Positions 9,467 to 17,145 of a stretch of 64,000 bases of DNA are shown piece by piece. The notes under the pieces were generated by a model that worked only from the letters and a program-made list of their open reading frames with translations, ran no database searches and was not told the origin of the DNA. Numbering within the stretch: position 1 is the stretch's first letter; each line of letters begins with the position of its first letter. This DNA comes from Spirochaetota bacterium. Lineage in GTDB: Bacteria > Spirochaetota > UBA4802 > JAFGJZ01. Made by a program: the position numbers and the translations under genes. The stretch is taken from contig JAEWVM010000009.1 in NCBI GenBank assembly GCA_023396615.1, forward strand, positions 1-64,000, read 5' to 3'.

Positions 9467-10498
9467 CTATCTTGATACACTTGAAAGAAAGTTTGTCACA
9501 AGCCTGCCCGTATAATCGACAAGAGGAACAACCTTTCTATAATCCATACGGGTCGGGCCTATAACTCCCAAAACTCCCGCATTTTTATTTCCAATTTTAT
9601 AACAACACGCGACAAGACTGCATCCGACGACATAACTGTTATCAATTTCTGAACCTATAAAAGTCTGAACAGAATCAGAGTCCATAGTCCGCTGCATAAT
9701 TTCTGCTAAATTTTTCTTTTCTTCGATAAGGCGGAGAAAAGAAGTTAAAACTTCTTTCTCAATCATGTCAGGAATATGCAGGATATTTTCAATTCCTTCT
9801 ATAAAAACATCCTGCTCATTAATCGAATTCATAGCAAGCTCTACAACATCAAGAGATATCTGTTCGTTTGAACCTGAGTATTTCTGCCTCATCTTGGCAA
9901 GTATATCCGTTTTGATGTCAAATATTGAAAAACCGGCAAACTCACTTGATAAAATATTCGAAGTTGAAAACAATATATCCCTTGTTACTCTTTCTGAAAT
10001 CGTGATCTTTTTATTTATAACCACACCTGTCCGGGTAACAATAATTAAAAGAACAGTCTCGGGATCGATTGAAACAAGTTCCACCTGCTTAACAACAGTA
10101 AAATCCGGATTTGGAGTTAAAACAATACCTGCAAGCTTTGAAACAGAAGAAAGCATTTTAGTTATCGATATAAACATCTTATCCAAATGCACTTCGCTTC
10201 GCATGAAATCATCTCGAATATATCCGTAATCCAGATCACTGATATCGTAAGAATCAGAAAGAAAATCAACAAAGTACCTATATCCTGTATCTGTCGGGAT
10301 TCTTCCAGCTGAAGTATGCGGATGTGTCAGAAAACCCAAAGACTCAAGATCATACATTATGTTTCTCATAGTTGCAGGAGAAATGGTGAAAGAATATTTT
10401 TGAACAAAAGAGCGTGACCCTACTGGTCGCCCAGTAGCGATATATTCCTGTACAATCGATTTTAATACTTCCGATTCTCTTTCAGTTACAGCTCTCAT
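9467..10498 (-). CDS. hrcA: Heat-inducible transcription repressor HrcA
   Basis: 343 residues. N-terminal winged helix (VTERESEVLKSIVQEYIATG, then SPATMRNIMYDLESLG), the family signature HTSAGRIPTDTGYRYFVD, then the GAF-like and dimerisation domains. It binds CIRCE and represses chaperone genes until unfolded proteins titrate GroEL or equivalents. I choose the ATG at 10498 because AGG lies five bases before it and because HrcA proteins begin close to this point; a GTG two codons earlier sits only one base from that AGG. It is first in the operon and its own promoter carries the operator, so it is autoregulated. Confidence 0.97.
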   Translation of the reverse strand: MRAVTERESEVLKSIVQEYIATGRPVGSRSFVQKYSFTISPATMRNIMYDLESLGFLTHPHTSAGRIPTDTGYRYFVDFLSDSYDISDLDYGYIRDDFMRSEVHLDKMFISITKMLSSVSKLAGIVLTPNPDFTVVKQVELVSIDPETVLLIIVTRTGVVINKKITISERVTRDILFSTSNILSSEFAGFSIFDIKTDILAKMRQKYSGSNEQISLDVVELAMNSINEQDVFIEGIENILHIPDMIEKEVLTSFLRLIEEKKNLAEIMQRTMDSDSVQTFIGSEIDNSYVVGCSLVACCYKIGNKNAGVLGVIGPTRMDYRKVVPLVDYTGRLVTNFLSSVSR

Positions 10499-10507
10499 AC
10501 ACACCTA

Positions 10508-10534
10508 TCAGCACTCAAAATATGGGAGTGCTAA
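10508..10534 (-). promoter_or_regulatory. CIRCE operator (HrcA-binding site)
   Basis: An inverted repeat with the exact 9-9-9 CIRCE geometry: on the minus strand TTAGCACTC, nine bases, GAGTGCTGA. The first arm is consensus; the second has one mismatch (GAGTGCTGA for GAGTGCTAA). It lies between the -10 box and the hrcA start, covering the transcription start, which is the usual repressing position. It is the only CIRCE seen in the window; clpB has none. Confidence 0.95.
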
Positions 10535-10535
10535 C

Positions 10536-10564
10536 AATATAATAAACCCACCCGAGAGCGTCAA
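10536..10564 (-). promoter_or_regulatory. Sigma70-type promoter of hrcA-grpE-dnaK-dnaJ
   Basis: On the minus strand TTGACG (10559-10564), a 17-base spacer, then TATATT (10536-10541), directly followed by CIRCE. A housekeeping-type promoter with a CIRCE operator is the classical negative heat-shock control layout. Confidence 0.85.
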
Positions 10565-10666
10565 GTTTTTTAATCAAACCAATTAAAGATTCAATAAAAT
10601 TTCAAATAACATTAAAAACACAAAAAGATATCTCTTTCTTTTCGTAATATATTCAGAGGAGTATTT

Positions 10667-11116
10667 ATGAAAAAAATAAAATCGACAGCGCTAATAAACA
10701 AAAAAGCTTTTCTTCATATTTCAGATTTATGCCGGAAAAATAGAACTTCAACATCAAAGTTAATAGAAAGGATATTAATGGAAATGATCAAACTGAAGTT
10801 TTCCGCTAACAAGATAAAGACTTTCTCATCCGTAAAATATCAAAATCGCGGAGGAGAATACTCTCTTATTCATTACAGCGCAGACCCGAGCATATATGAA
10901 TCATTGCTTGATATCAGAAAAATGGCAAAATCATCTATATCGAGAATGCTGAGCGATTTCATTTTGAATTTTCTAAAAAATAAACAAAATGCGCAATATT
11001 TTCTGATTTTTTTTACTAAGAAATGGGATAGGAATCAAGTGAATTACGTAATAATGTCTCGCTTCAACATTATTAGTCAAACATTACATATATCAATAAC
11101 AGCAAAACTCGAATAG
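10667..11116 (+). CDS. Predicted tandem ribbon-helix-helix DNA-binding protein
   Basis: 149 residues, no close family recognised. Residues about 6 to 45 read as a short strand, a helix, an RTST turn and a second helix (SKLIERILMEMI); residues about 62 to 100 repeat the plan (SLIHYSA strand, helix, KSSI turn, SRMLSDFILNFL). That is what two ribbon-helix-helix units in one chain would look like, as in TraY-like repressors. Both halves are basic. The remaining 45 residues are unassigned. A strong AGAGGAG site precedes the ATG. It lies divergent from hrcA with 160 bases between. Function as a regulator is inference from the fold pattern; confidence that it is a real gene is higher. Confidence 0.6.
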   Translation: MKKIKSTALINKKAFLHISDLCRKNRTSTSKLIERILMEMIKLKFSANKIKTFSSVKYQNRGGEYSLIHYSADPSIYESLLDIRKMAKSSISRMLSDFILNFLKNKQNAQYFLIFFTKKWDRNQVNYVIMSRFNIISQTLHISITAKLE

Positions 11117-11194
11117 CAAAGCTTATTTTAGGCTAATAAGTTTGATTTGACAAAAATCGACATTTCAGACTCTCTGTTCTTATGGGGTGATTAT

Positions 11195-11386
11195 ATGAGT
11201 ATGCCTGGATTCGGAGAATTAGTCGTTATCTTTTTAATAATACTTTTTGTTTTCGGGGCCGGTAAAATCCCGAGAATTGCCAGAGAAATTGGCTCAGGTA
11301 TAAGAGACTTCAAAAAGGCAATGAACGGCGACGATTCAAGCGAAACCGAAGAGACGAAAACGAATAAAAAAAGCAAAAAAGCATGA
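11195..11386 (+). CDS. tatA: Twin-arginine translocase subunit TatA/E
   Basis: 63 residues. A short N-terminal transmembrane helix starting FGELVVIFLIILFVFG is followed by the hinge and amphipathic helix GAGKIPRIAREIGSGIRDFKKA, the TatA signature, and a charged tail. TatA oligomers form the path for folded proteins through the inner membrane. The frame is open 16 codons upstream, but the ATG at 11195 has GGGGTGA just before it and gives the correct family length. No tatB or tatC is in the window. The stop overlaps the start of the SDR gene (ATGA). Confidence 0.93.
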   Translation: MSMPGFGELVVIFLIILFVFGAGKIPRIAREIGSGIRDFKKAMNGDDSSETEETKTNKKSKKA

Positions 11387-12234
11387 TTATTCTTTCAGGC
11401 TCAGATTCACTTCTTGCTCAAAGCATACTCCCTCTTCTTCGGGAGAAAACGAAAGTTTTCGCCTTTGACCGCACAAGAGGAAGCACAAATGATCCGCACT
11501 TTCTTTCAAAACTTGCAGAAGAAACAAAAGCCTCTATTTTCATCAATTGCGATGAAATGAATAACGCTGAAGAATGCGCTTACAAAAGAGAAGAAGCTTA
11601 CAGCATAAACTCTTTCGCAGCTGGAGAAATCGCAAAGGCTTGCAAGACTTTCAGCATTAAACTAATTCATATTAGTTCTAGTTTTGTTTATAGCGGAAAA
11701 GAAAGCAGCCCTTACTCTGAATCCGACAATACCGATCCTCAAAATGTTTTGGGTGACTCTAAGCTATTCGGAGAAAAAAAAATTATTGAATCCGGATGCG
11801 ATCACGTCATTTTAAGAGTTCCGCAGATTTACGGCAAAGGGAACTCTTTTATTACCGATGTTCTCAGAGATTCAACCGGTTCTCGTCTCATCCAGGGGCA
11901 AATTATTTCTTCTTTATATTCAAAAGACGCAGCATCTATTATCGATTCAGCAATAGAGAAAAATATATCAGGAACCTATAACGCCTCAAACTCGGGCGGT
12001 TCCGATATATTTGAATTTTTTAATCATTGCAACAAGCTTCTTGAAAAATATTCGGGGAAAAACATCATCGCAAAATTTACTTCTGTTGACTATACAGATT
12101 TCCTAAGCGCCTCCGAACCAATTCTATATAATGACCTAAATATTTCAAAAATAGAAACAACACTCGGAATTAAATTACGCTCCTGGCAGGAAGCTCTCGA
12201 AGAATACATAAAAGATTACCACCAATTCATATAA
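11383..12234 (+). CDS. RmlD-like extended SDR protein lacking the catalytic Tyr
   Basis: 283 residues with the overall plan of dTDP-4-dehydrorhamnose reductase: an N-terminal Rossmann opening, the HISSSFVYSG segment carrying the catalytic Ser (about 98 to 100), a LGDSKLFGEK segment (about 123 to 132) and the LRVPQIYGKG segment. In active members the penultimate motif is YGxxKxxGE; here Tyr is replaced by Leu (about residue 123) while Lys is kept. The glycine-rich loop is also degenerate (SGSDSLLAQ). It may therefore be a binding or regulatory protein, like MAT2B-type RmlD homologues, not a reductase. No other rml gene is nearby. Coupled to tatA by a four-base overlap. Confidence 0.75.
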   Translation: MIILSGSDSLLAQSILPLLREKTKVFAFDRTRGSTNDPHFLSKLAEETKASIFINCDEMNNAEECAYKREEAYSINSFAAGEIAKACKTFSIKLIHISSSFVYSGKESSPYSESDNTDPQNVLGDSKLFGEKKIIESGCDHVILRVPQIYGKGNSFITDVLRDSTGSRLIQGQIISSLYSKDAASIIDSAIEKNISGTYNASNSGGSDIFEFFNHCNKLLEKYSGKNIIAKFTSVDYTDFLSASEPILYNDLNISKIETTLGIKLRSWQEALEEYIKDYHQFI

Positions 12235-12325
12235 ATTCAGAGATTTCAGCTTTGATTCAGCTGTAAAATTTTTTCTTTACAAATTAAGCGCAGACATATA
12301 GTATCCATAACTATCGGAGACTCTT

Positions 12326-12649
12326 ATGCAAATTAACTTTCGTGACCAAGGTGAACACAAGATTCTATCTATAAACGGAGAAGTAGACCTCTACAATGTC
12401 GGTGAACTAAAAAAAATACTTTTTGCAGCAACAGACGGATCGAATAAAAGCGTGGTCATCGACATGAGAGACGTAAATTATATGGATTCCTCCGGAATCG
12501 GTGCTCTTGTGGCAGGACAAAAAAAAATGAAGGCTCTAGGGGGGAAATTCCTTCTTCTCAATATCAGTGACGATGTTTTAAACATCCTTAAGCTGGCTAC
12601 TCTTGATAAATTTTTTACAATACTGGAAGACGAGTCCGAACTGGTTTAA
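12326..12649 (+). CDS. STAS-domain anti-anti-sigma factor (SpoIIAA/RsbV-like)
   Basis: 107 residues, one STAS domain. It has the strand-helix opening LSINGEVDLYNVGELKK and the phosphoacceptor loop VNYMDSSGIGALV, in which the second Ser (about residue 56) corresponds to the Ser phosphorylated in SpoIIAA/RsbV. In partner switching the unphosphorylated form binds an anti-sigma kinase and releases its target; a PP2C phosphatase reactivates it. Such a phosphatase gene lies immediately downstream on the other strand, and the two stop codons overlap by four bases. No cognate HPK-type kinase is recognisable nearby. Confidence 0.93.
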   Translation: MQINFRDQGEHKILSINGEVDLYNVGELKKILFAATDGSNKSVVIDMRDVNYMDSSGIGALVAGQKKMKALGGKFLLLNISDDVLNILKLATLDKFFTILEDESELV

Positions 12650-14181
12650 GCAGTACGCTTCATGATCAAGACAGTCATATCATCATGGGGAGGAACTTCT
12701 CCCCTGAAGTTATCAACATCCTCGACAATCAGCCGGTTTAGTTCATCTGCATTCATGTCTGCATTAGAAACAACAAGACTCTGAAGCCTGTTTCTTCCAT
12801 ACTCTTCCTTAAGATAATTTCTCATCTCTGTGATTCCATCTGTATACATTACCACAATGTCGCCGACTTCGAACGGGATTTCAGCCTGAAGATATTCTGA
12901 ATCCTCCATAATTCCGATAGGTACACCGTCCAGCTTTGTCAGAGAGCACTTTTTATGCTTCGCTCTATAGCAAAATACCGGGCCATGACCCGCATTAGAA
13001 AATGATATTTTTCCGGTAGATTTATCAAAAATAATAAAAAGCAGAGTCGCGAACTTATCAATTGCAAAATCCGCACTTAGCGACCTGTTAATTGAGCTGA
13101 CTATTTTTGCGCATTGAATTGTTTTCATCTGATGAAGTGCCGAAACAAAAACTGTACGAATCATAACCATAACAAGTGATGCAGGTATTCCTTTTCCGCT
13201 CACGTCACTTATAAGTGCCCCCACTCTATTTTCATCTATTTCTTTGTAATCGAAATAGTCTCCGCCGACACCCTTTGCCGCACGCGTATAACCTTTAATC
13301 TGTATGCCGTTTTTATCATAGAAATCCATAGGATTGAGGCCTTCTTGAATTTCTTTAGCAACATCCAGCTGTTCCTGCATCAATGCTGACTCAATCTCGT
13401 TCTTTTTTGAATCTTTAAGCTCACCTGTCATTAAATTAAATTCACGGGCGAGAAGACCTATTTCATCTCTGGTCTTCACATTTATCTTATAATCCAAATC
13501 CCCTTTTCCAATTATAGAAACGCCTCTGGATAATGTCTTAAGCGGTTTAGTCGTAACATGAGCCAGAAAAAATGCTATTATTATTGAACCGATAACCGCC
13601 GCCAGCGTTATAAAACCCGCCATATTCCTTATTCTCTTAACCTGCTCGCGGATCATTTTATCAGAAAATCCGAGCCTAACGACTGCAAGTTTCATATCTT
13701 TCTGGGTTCGATGATAAACAGGAAGAGCAAAGTCAAAAATTTTACCTTCAGAATCTTCCGAATCGATGATAGAAACCTTGCGGACAATATTTTTATCTTC
13801 ATAAGAAAGAATATCCTTGATTGAAGAATTATCAAAAACTGTTCCGTTAAGCTCCGTTTTTGAACTTTTTATAACAAGGCCTTCAGTATTAAAAACATGC
13901 ACGTAACGAATGGAATCCTTCATTTTCCCTGACTTAAGAATATTATCTACTGCAACACCAATTGCAAGATCATTTTCCGTACTAAGAGCATCTTCGGCGA
14001 TATTTGCAAGATTAACGGTTTCGCGTGAAGCATAGTCCTCGATGGAGCGTGTCATAATGCTTATCTCGTCTTTCATAAAAAACCAGGAAACAGAAGCGAC
14101 GAGCGATGCGGATAAAAAAACCATCGCCAGGGAAAATTTGTATTTAAGAGAAAATCTTGCTTTATTTTTTTCTTTTTTCAT
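12646..14181 (-). CDS. Membrane PP2C-type (SpoIIE/RsbU) serine phosphatase with HAMP
   Basis: 511 residues. A transmembrane helix (about 14 to 32), a periplasmic sensor of about 130 residues, a second helix (about 185 to 205), a HAMP domain (TTKPLKTLSRGV to EFNLMTGEL), a short coiled coil and a C-terminal PP2C SpoIIE domain with the metal motifs VGGDYFDY, ISDVSGKGIPASLV, FSNAGHGP, YTDGITE and DDMTVL. It should dephosphorylate a STAS anti-anti-sigma factor in response to an envelope signal; the convergent STAS gene is the obvious candidate substrate. The operon order is lipoprotein, TPR protein, phosphatase, with only nine bases before this gene. Confidence 0.93.
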   Translation of the reverse strand: MKKEKNKARFSLKYKFSLAMVFLSASLVASVSWFFMKDEISIMTRSIEDYASRETVNLANIAEDALSTENDLAIGVAVDNILKSGKMKDSIRYVHVFNTEGLVIKSSKTELNGTVFDNSSIKDILSYEDKNIVRKVSIIDSEDSEGKIFDFALPVYHRTQKDMKLAVVRLGFSDKMIREQVKRIRNMAGFITLAAVIGSIIIAFFLAHVTTKPLKTLSRGVSIIGKGDLDYKINVKTRDEIGLLAREFNLMTGELKDSKKNEIESALMQEQLDVAKEIQEGLNPMDFYDKNGIQIKGYTRAAKGVGGDYFDYKEIDENRVGALISDVSGKGIPASLVMVMIRTVFVSALHQMKTIQCAKIVSSINRSLSADFAIDKFATLLFIIFDKSTGKISFSNAGHGPVFCYRAKHKKCSLTKLDGVPIGIMEDSEYLQAEIPFEVGDIVVMYTDGITEMRNYLKEEYGRNRLQSLVVSNADMNADELNRLIVEDVDNFRGEVPPHDDMTVLIMKRTA

Positions 14182-14190
14182 TTATTACTG

Positions 14191-16503
14191 CTACTGCTTA
14201 AGCAAAATCAAAGTTTGCCTGATATTATTCTTAGCCTTTTCATTATTCGGGTCAATTGCAAGCACTTTTCTCCATTCAGCTATGGCATCCTGATATCTGT
14301 TTGCCGAATAATAATTGATTCCTCTAAAATACAATTCACGCACCCTCGCCTCCTGCTCGGATGTGAGTGTTTTTTTCACAGGAACTGTTGTGCCTGATGC
14401 CCGGAGTTCCGCTTCAACACGGTTCAAGGCTACTATTGCCTTGGTGTTTTCCGGGTCTCTGTCAACAATCCATCTGAAATTATCGCGTGCGTTCCTTAAA
14501 TTAGCGGCTCCGCCTCTATTATAATATGCAAGAGCTTCATTATATCTGTCTTGTATTTCCTGAGGTGTCGCCGTCAAATCCGCATTTGCCTGCTGACGTA
14601 CCGGTTTTTTAGAAGCAAGAGCTATCAAATTGGCAATATCCGGATACTCCGGATTTACCGATTTTAATATTTCAAATTTTTTCAAAGCTCTTGCATTGTC
14701 TTTTTTATCCAGCAATTCACGGCCTTCCGAGGCAAGCTTATCAATGTATTCTTTAAAACGCCGCGGATCGGTTTTAATCTGACATCTGGCAAGATACTGA
14801 GCCGCAATTACATTTTGAGGAAATAAATTCAGAATTTTTCTCCAATTTTCTTCCGATTCTGCATACTTTCCTTTTTCATACAGAATCTTTCCGTTTGCAA
14901 TCAAAGACGAAACGAGATCATAATACGGTGATGATTCATCGATTACCTCTTCCTGCTGTTGTTTCAGAGCTTCTTTAACACGTTTAGCGAAACCGATTGC
15001 GGTTTCATTATTCGGATCAAGTTTAATAGTTCTCTCAAAACTTATAAGTGCGTCCTTATAATTCGCCTGAGAGAAGTAAAATAAACCATTGTTGAATTCC
15101 TTATCGATTTCGACCAGTTTGTCGCGAAGAAGCTTGTCTGCAAAATTTTTCTTGAGCTGGGGAATGCTTCTAATACGCGACTGGACATCTTTATAATCAG
15201 GGATAAGAGATGCTGTGTTGTTAAAATCGTCAAGAGCCGCATCAAAGTCATATGAATTAATATTAGATATACCGGACTGATAAAACTGTTCCGCCTGAAT
15301 TCTTTTTTTAGCGGAGGTTTCTATTTCATAAGACAGTTTTTCAATTCTCGCGATATAATTAAGTGCGTCACGGTTCTTTGGATCCAGAGAAATAACCTGT
15401 TTATATTCAGCAAGCGAGTCAGGATATTTTTTCGCATCGAAAAAAACTCTGCCCGCAGCAAGAAGAGATTTTATTTTTTCAAATTTAATTCTGTTTGAAA
15501 CGGCAAGTTCAGCCTTTCTAAGTTCTTCTTTTGCATAGATATCCTGAGGCATAATTCCCAAAGCCTTCTTCCACTCCGGTATCGACTCCTCATATTTTTC
15601 CTGCTCAACAAAACCTCTCGCAATAGTAATAAATTCATTATACTGACGTATTTTTTCCTCAGAAATTCTTCTCTTATTCAGCTCATTTCTCAGGTCTTCT
15701 TCAAGAATCTTCATCTGTTCTCTCAGCCTGACAAGCTCGGGATCATTCGGATCAATTCTATACGCCGCTACAAAATTTCCAAGTGCATCTTTTGTATTCG
15801 AATCAGCCTCTGCAAGAAGCGAGTCTTTTCTTTTTTCCTCTTTTTGAGTACGGCTTTGCGGACAAGTATAGGGATAAGCTATTTCAAGGAGAAGCCGGTT
15901 AAGGCGTTTGAGATTATCAAGCTCCTGCTCGGTCAACTCTTCATAGGGTTTATTTCTGTAATACTGAGTCCAGCGCAAAAGATTGATTACTTCTTCATCA
16001 TTTTCAATCGGTTTATTTTTCTTTATCCAGATATCATAAAAAGCAGGAATTCGGATAATTTCATTCAAACGGTCAATACTTCGATCCGGGGATATAAATC
16101 TTATCCTTCCGAAGTAATAGCCTGATTGTTTAATTTCATTCCAGAGAGCATCAAGTGAAAGCTTGCTCCTCTTAAATTCAGAATCATAGAAATCGCTTGA
16201 ACCGAACTTCAGTCTTTCAATCACGCCCCTGGCTTCCCAGTAAAATATTTTAGAGCGCTGAAGAGAAATGTCTTTTTTATGTTTTTCCTCATAAAGAGAT
16301 TCTATCTGCTGCTGTATTTTTTCATTTCCGGGATCGAGTTCAAGAGCAGTAAGCCATTCATTTAAAGACTCTGAAAATTTCTTCTGCTCATAATACTCTC
16401 TCGCTTTTTTCATTATATCATCCACCCGGGACGACTCGTTCTGAGAATAAGAAACCGAGAGAGAAAAGATGACAACTGCTAAAATGAAAATTATTATTTT
16501 CAA
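14191..16503 (-). CDS. Exported TPR-repeat protein
   Basis: 770 residues. A signal peptide ends near SVSYSQ (about residue 21). At least seven tetratricopeptide-type units follow, most with the AxxxDPxN end (for example LDPGNEKI, IDPNDPEL, LDPKNRDA, LDPNNETA, IDPNNEKA). The start is a TTG overlapping the upstream lipoprotein stop (TTGA); the signal peptide beginning exactly there supports it. TPR proteins are scaffolds; being in one operon with a sensor phosphatase and a lipoprotein suggests a periplasmic assembly or sensing complex, but that is inference. Confidence 0.85.
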   Translation of the reverse strand: MKIIIFILAVVIFSLSVSYSQNESSRVDDIMKKAREYYEQKKFSESLNEWLTALELDPGNEKIQQQIESLYEEKHKKDISLQRSKIFYWEARGVIERLKFGSSDFYDSEFKRSKLSLDALWNEIKQSGYYFGRIRFISPDRSIDRLNEIIRIPAFYDIWIKKNKPIENDEEVINLLRWTQYYRNKPYEELTEQELDNLKRLNRLLLEIAYPYTCPQSRTQKEEKRKDSLLAEADSNTKDALGNFVAAYRIDPNDPELVRLREQMKILEEDLRNELNKRRISEEKIRQYNEFITIARGFVEQEKYEESIPEWKKALGIMPQDIYAKEELRKAELAVSNRIKFEKIKSLLAAGRVFFDAKKYPDSLAEYKQVISLDPKNRDALNYIARIEKLSYEIETSAKKRIQAEQFYQSGISNINSYDFDAALDDFNNTASLIPDYKDVQSRIRSIPQLKKNFADKLLRDKLVEIDKEFNNGLFYFSQANYKDALISFERTIKLDPNNETAIGFAKRVKEALKQQQEEVIDESSPYYDLVSSLIANGKILYEKGKYAESEENWRKILNLFPQNVIAAQYLARCQIKTDPRRFKEYIDKLASEGRELLDKKDNARALKKFEILKSVNPEYPDIANLIALASKKPVRQQANADLTATPQEIQDRYNEALAYYNRGGAANLRNARDNFRWIVDRDPENTKAIVALNRVEAELRASGTTVPVKKTLTSEQEARVRELYFRGINYYSANRYQDAIAEWRKVLAIDPNNEKAKNNIRQTLILLKQ

Positions 16504-16889
16504 TCAGAGCTCACAATTGTTTTATTTTTAATTTTAAAGAAACCGGACGAATCTTTTGACAAATATGCGTCACCGATAAATTCGGACTCCTTCGAATCGG
16601 ATCTCTTTACGACCTTGCCTCCGAATTTAATTTTCTTAGTATTAGAATCAATTTCTTCAATACCGAACAATACTATATTTTTAAAGTAGTAATCAGAATA
16701 TATTTCAGCATATTCAGATTCTGTTTTTGAAATAAATTCATATTTATTAAGCACAGAATAGTTTTTGTTTCTGATGTGATAAGTCCATTCCTGCAGAAAA
16801 TTTTCATAATAATTATTATCCGTTTTTTCCCTGCATGAGATAACAAATATAGACAATAAAAGGAAATAGGCGGCGGCAATTCTTTTCAT
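16500..16889 (-). CDS. Small lipoprotein of unknown function
   Basis: 129 residues. The lipobox is FVISC with Cys near residue 19, after MKRIAAAYFLLL. The mature part is small and beta-rich (KNIVLFGIEEID, KKIKFGGKVVKR, GDAYLSKDSSGFFKI), similar in shape to NTF2-like or lipocalin-sized domains, but no family is recognised. GGAG lies before the ATG. It is first in the operon with the TPR protein and PP2C phosphatase, so it may supply the input side of that unit. Confidence 0.75.
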   Translation of the reverse strand: MKRIAAAYFLLLSIFVISCREKTDNNYYENFLQEWTYHIRNKNYSVLNKYEFISKTESEYAEIYSDYYFKNIVLFGIEEIDSNTKKIKFGGKVVKRSDSKESEFIGDAYLSKDSSGFFKIKNKTIVSSD

Positions 16890-16902
16890 TTAGCGCTCCA
16901 TA

Positions 16903-17145
16903 ATGTTGCAGATTTGATACAAAGAACAAATAGTTGCAAACATGCAACAATAAAAACGCGGATTTTGTTTTTTAGACAGCATATTCATTAATAAACCAAA
17001 AAATCCTAGTTAAATCAATATTTTTTCTTGACTTGATCATTGAAAACAAACCTTAGTTAAGCAAGAAGAATCGTAGCAATAAAAAAAATAAGCGGTTCAC
17101 AAGGCGCGATATTAGTTCGGCTCAAAAAAAATAAAGGAGCTCATT
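16903..17145 (+). promoter_or_regulatory. Intergenic region with TTGCA inverted repeat upstream of inositol-phosphate synthase
   Basis: The 256-base gap between divergent genes holds a perfect 6-bp inverted repeat GTTGCA-AACA-TGCAAC (16933-16948) and another TGTTGCA half-site at about 16903. A TTGACT (17028-17033) is visible, but no convincing -10 follows. AAAGGAG (17133-17139) is the ribosome site for the GTG start at 17146. The repeat could be a repressor operator; the regulator is unknown. Confidence 0.4.

Noticed and set aside
11147..11194. Upstream TTG start and TTGACA promoter of tatA
   Set aside because: No -10 box lies at a usable distance and the ATG at 11195 has a strong ribosome site and gives the normal TatA N-terminus.
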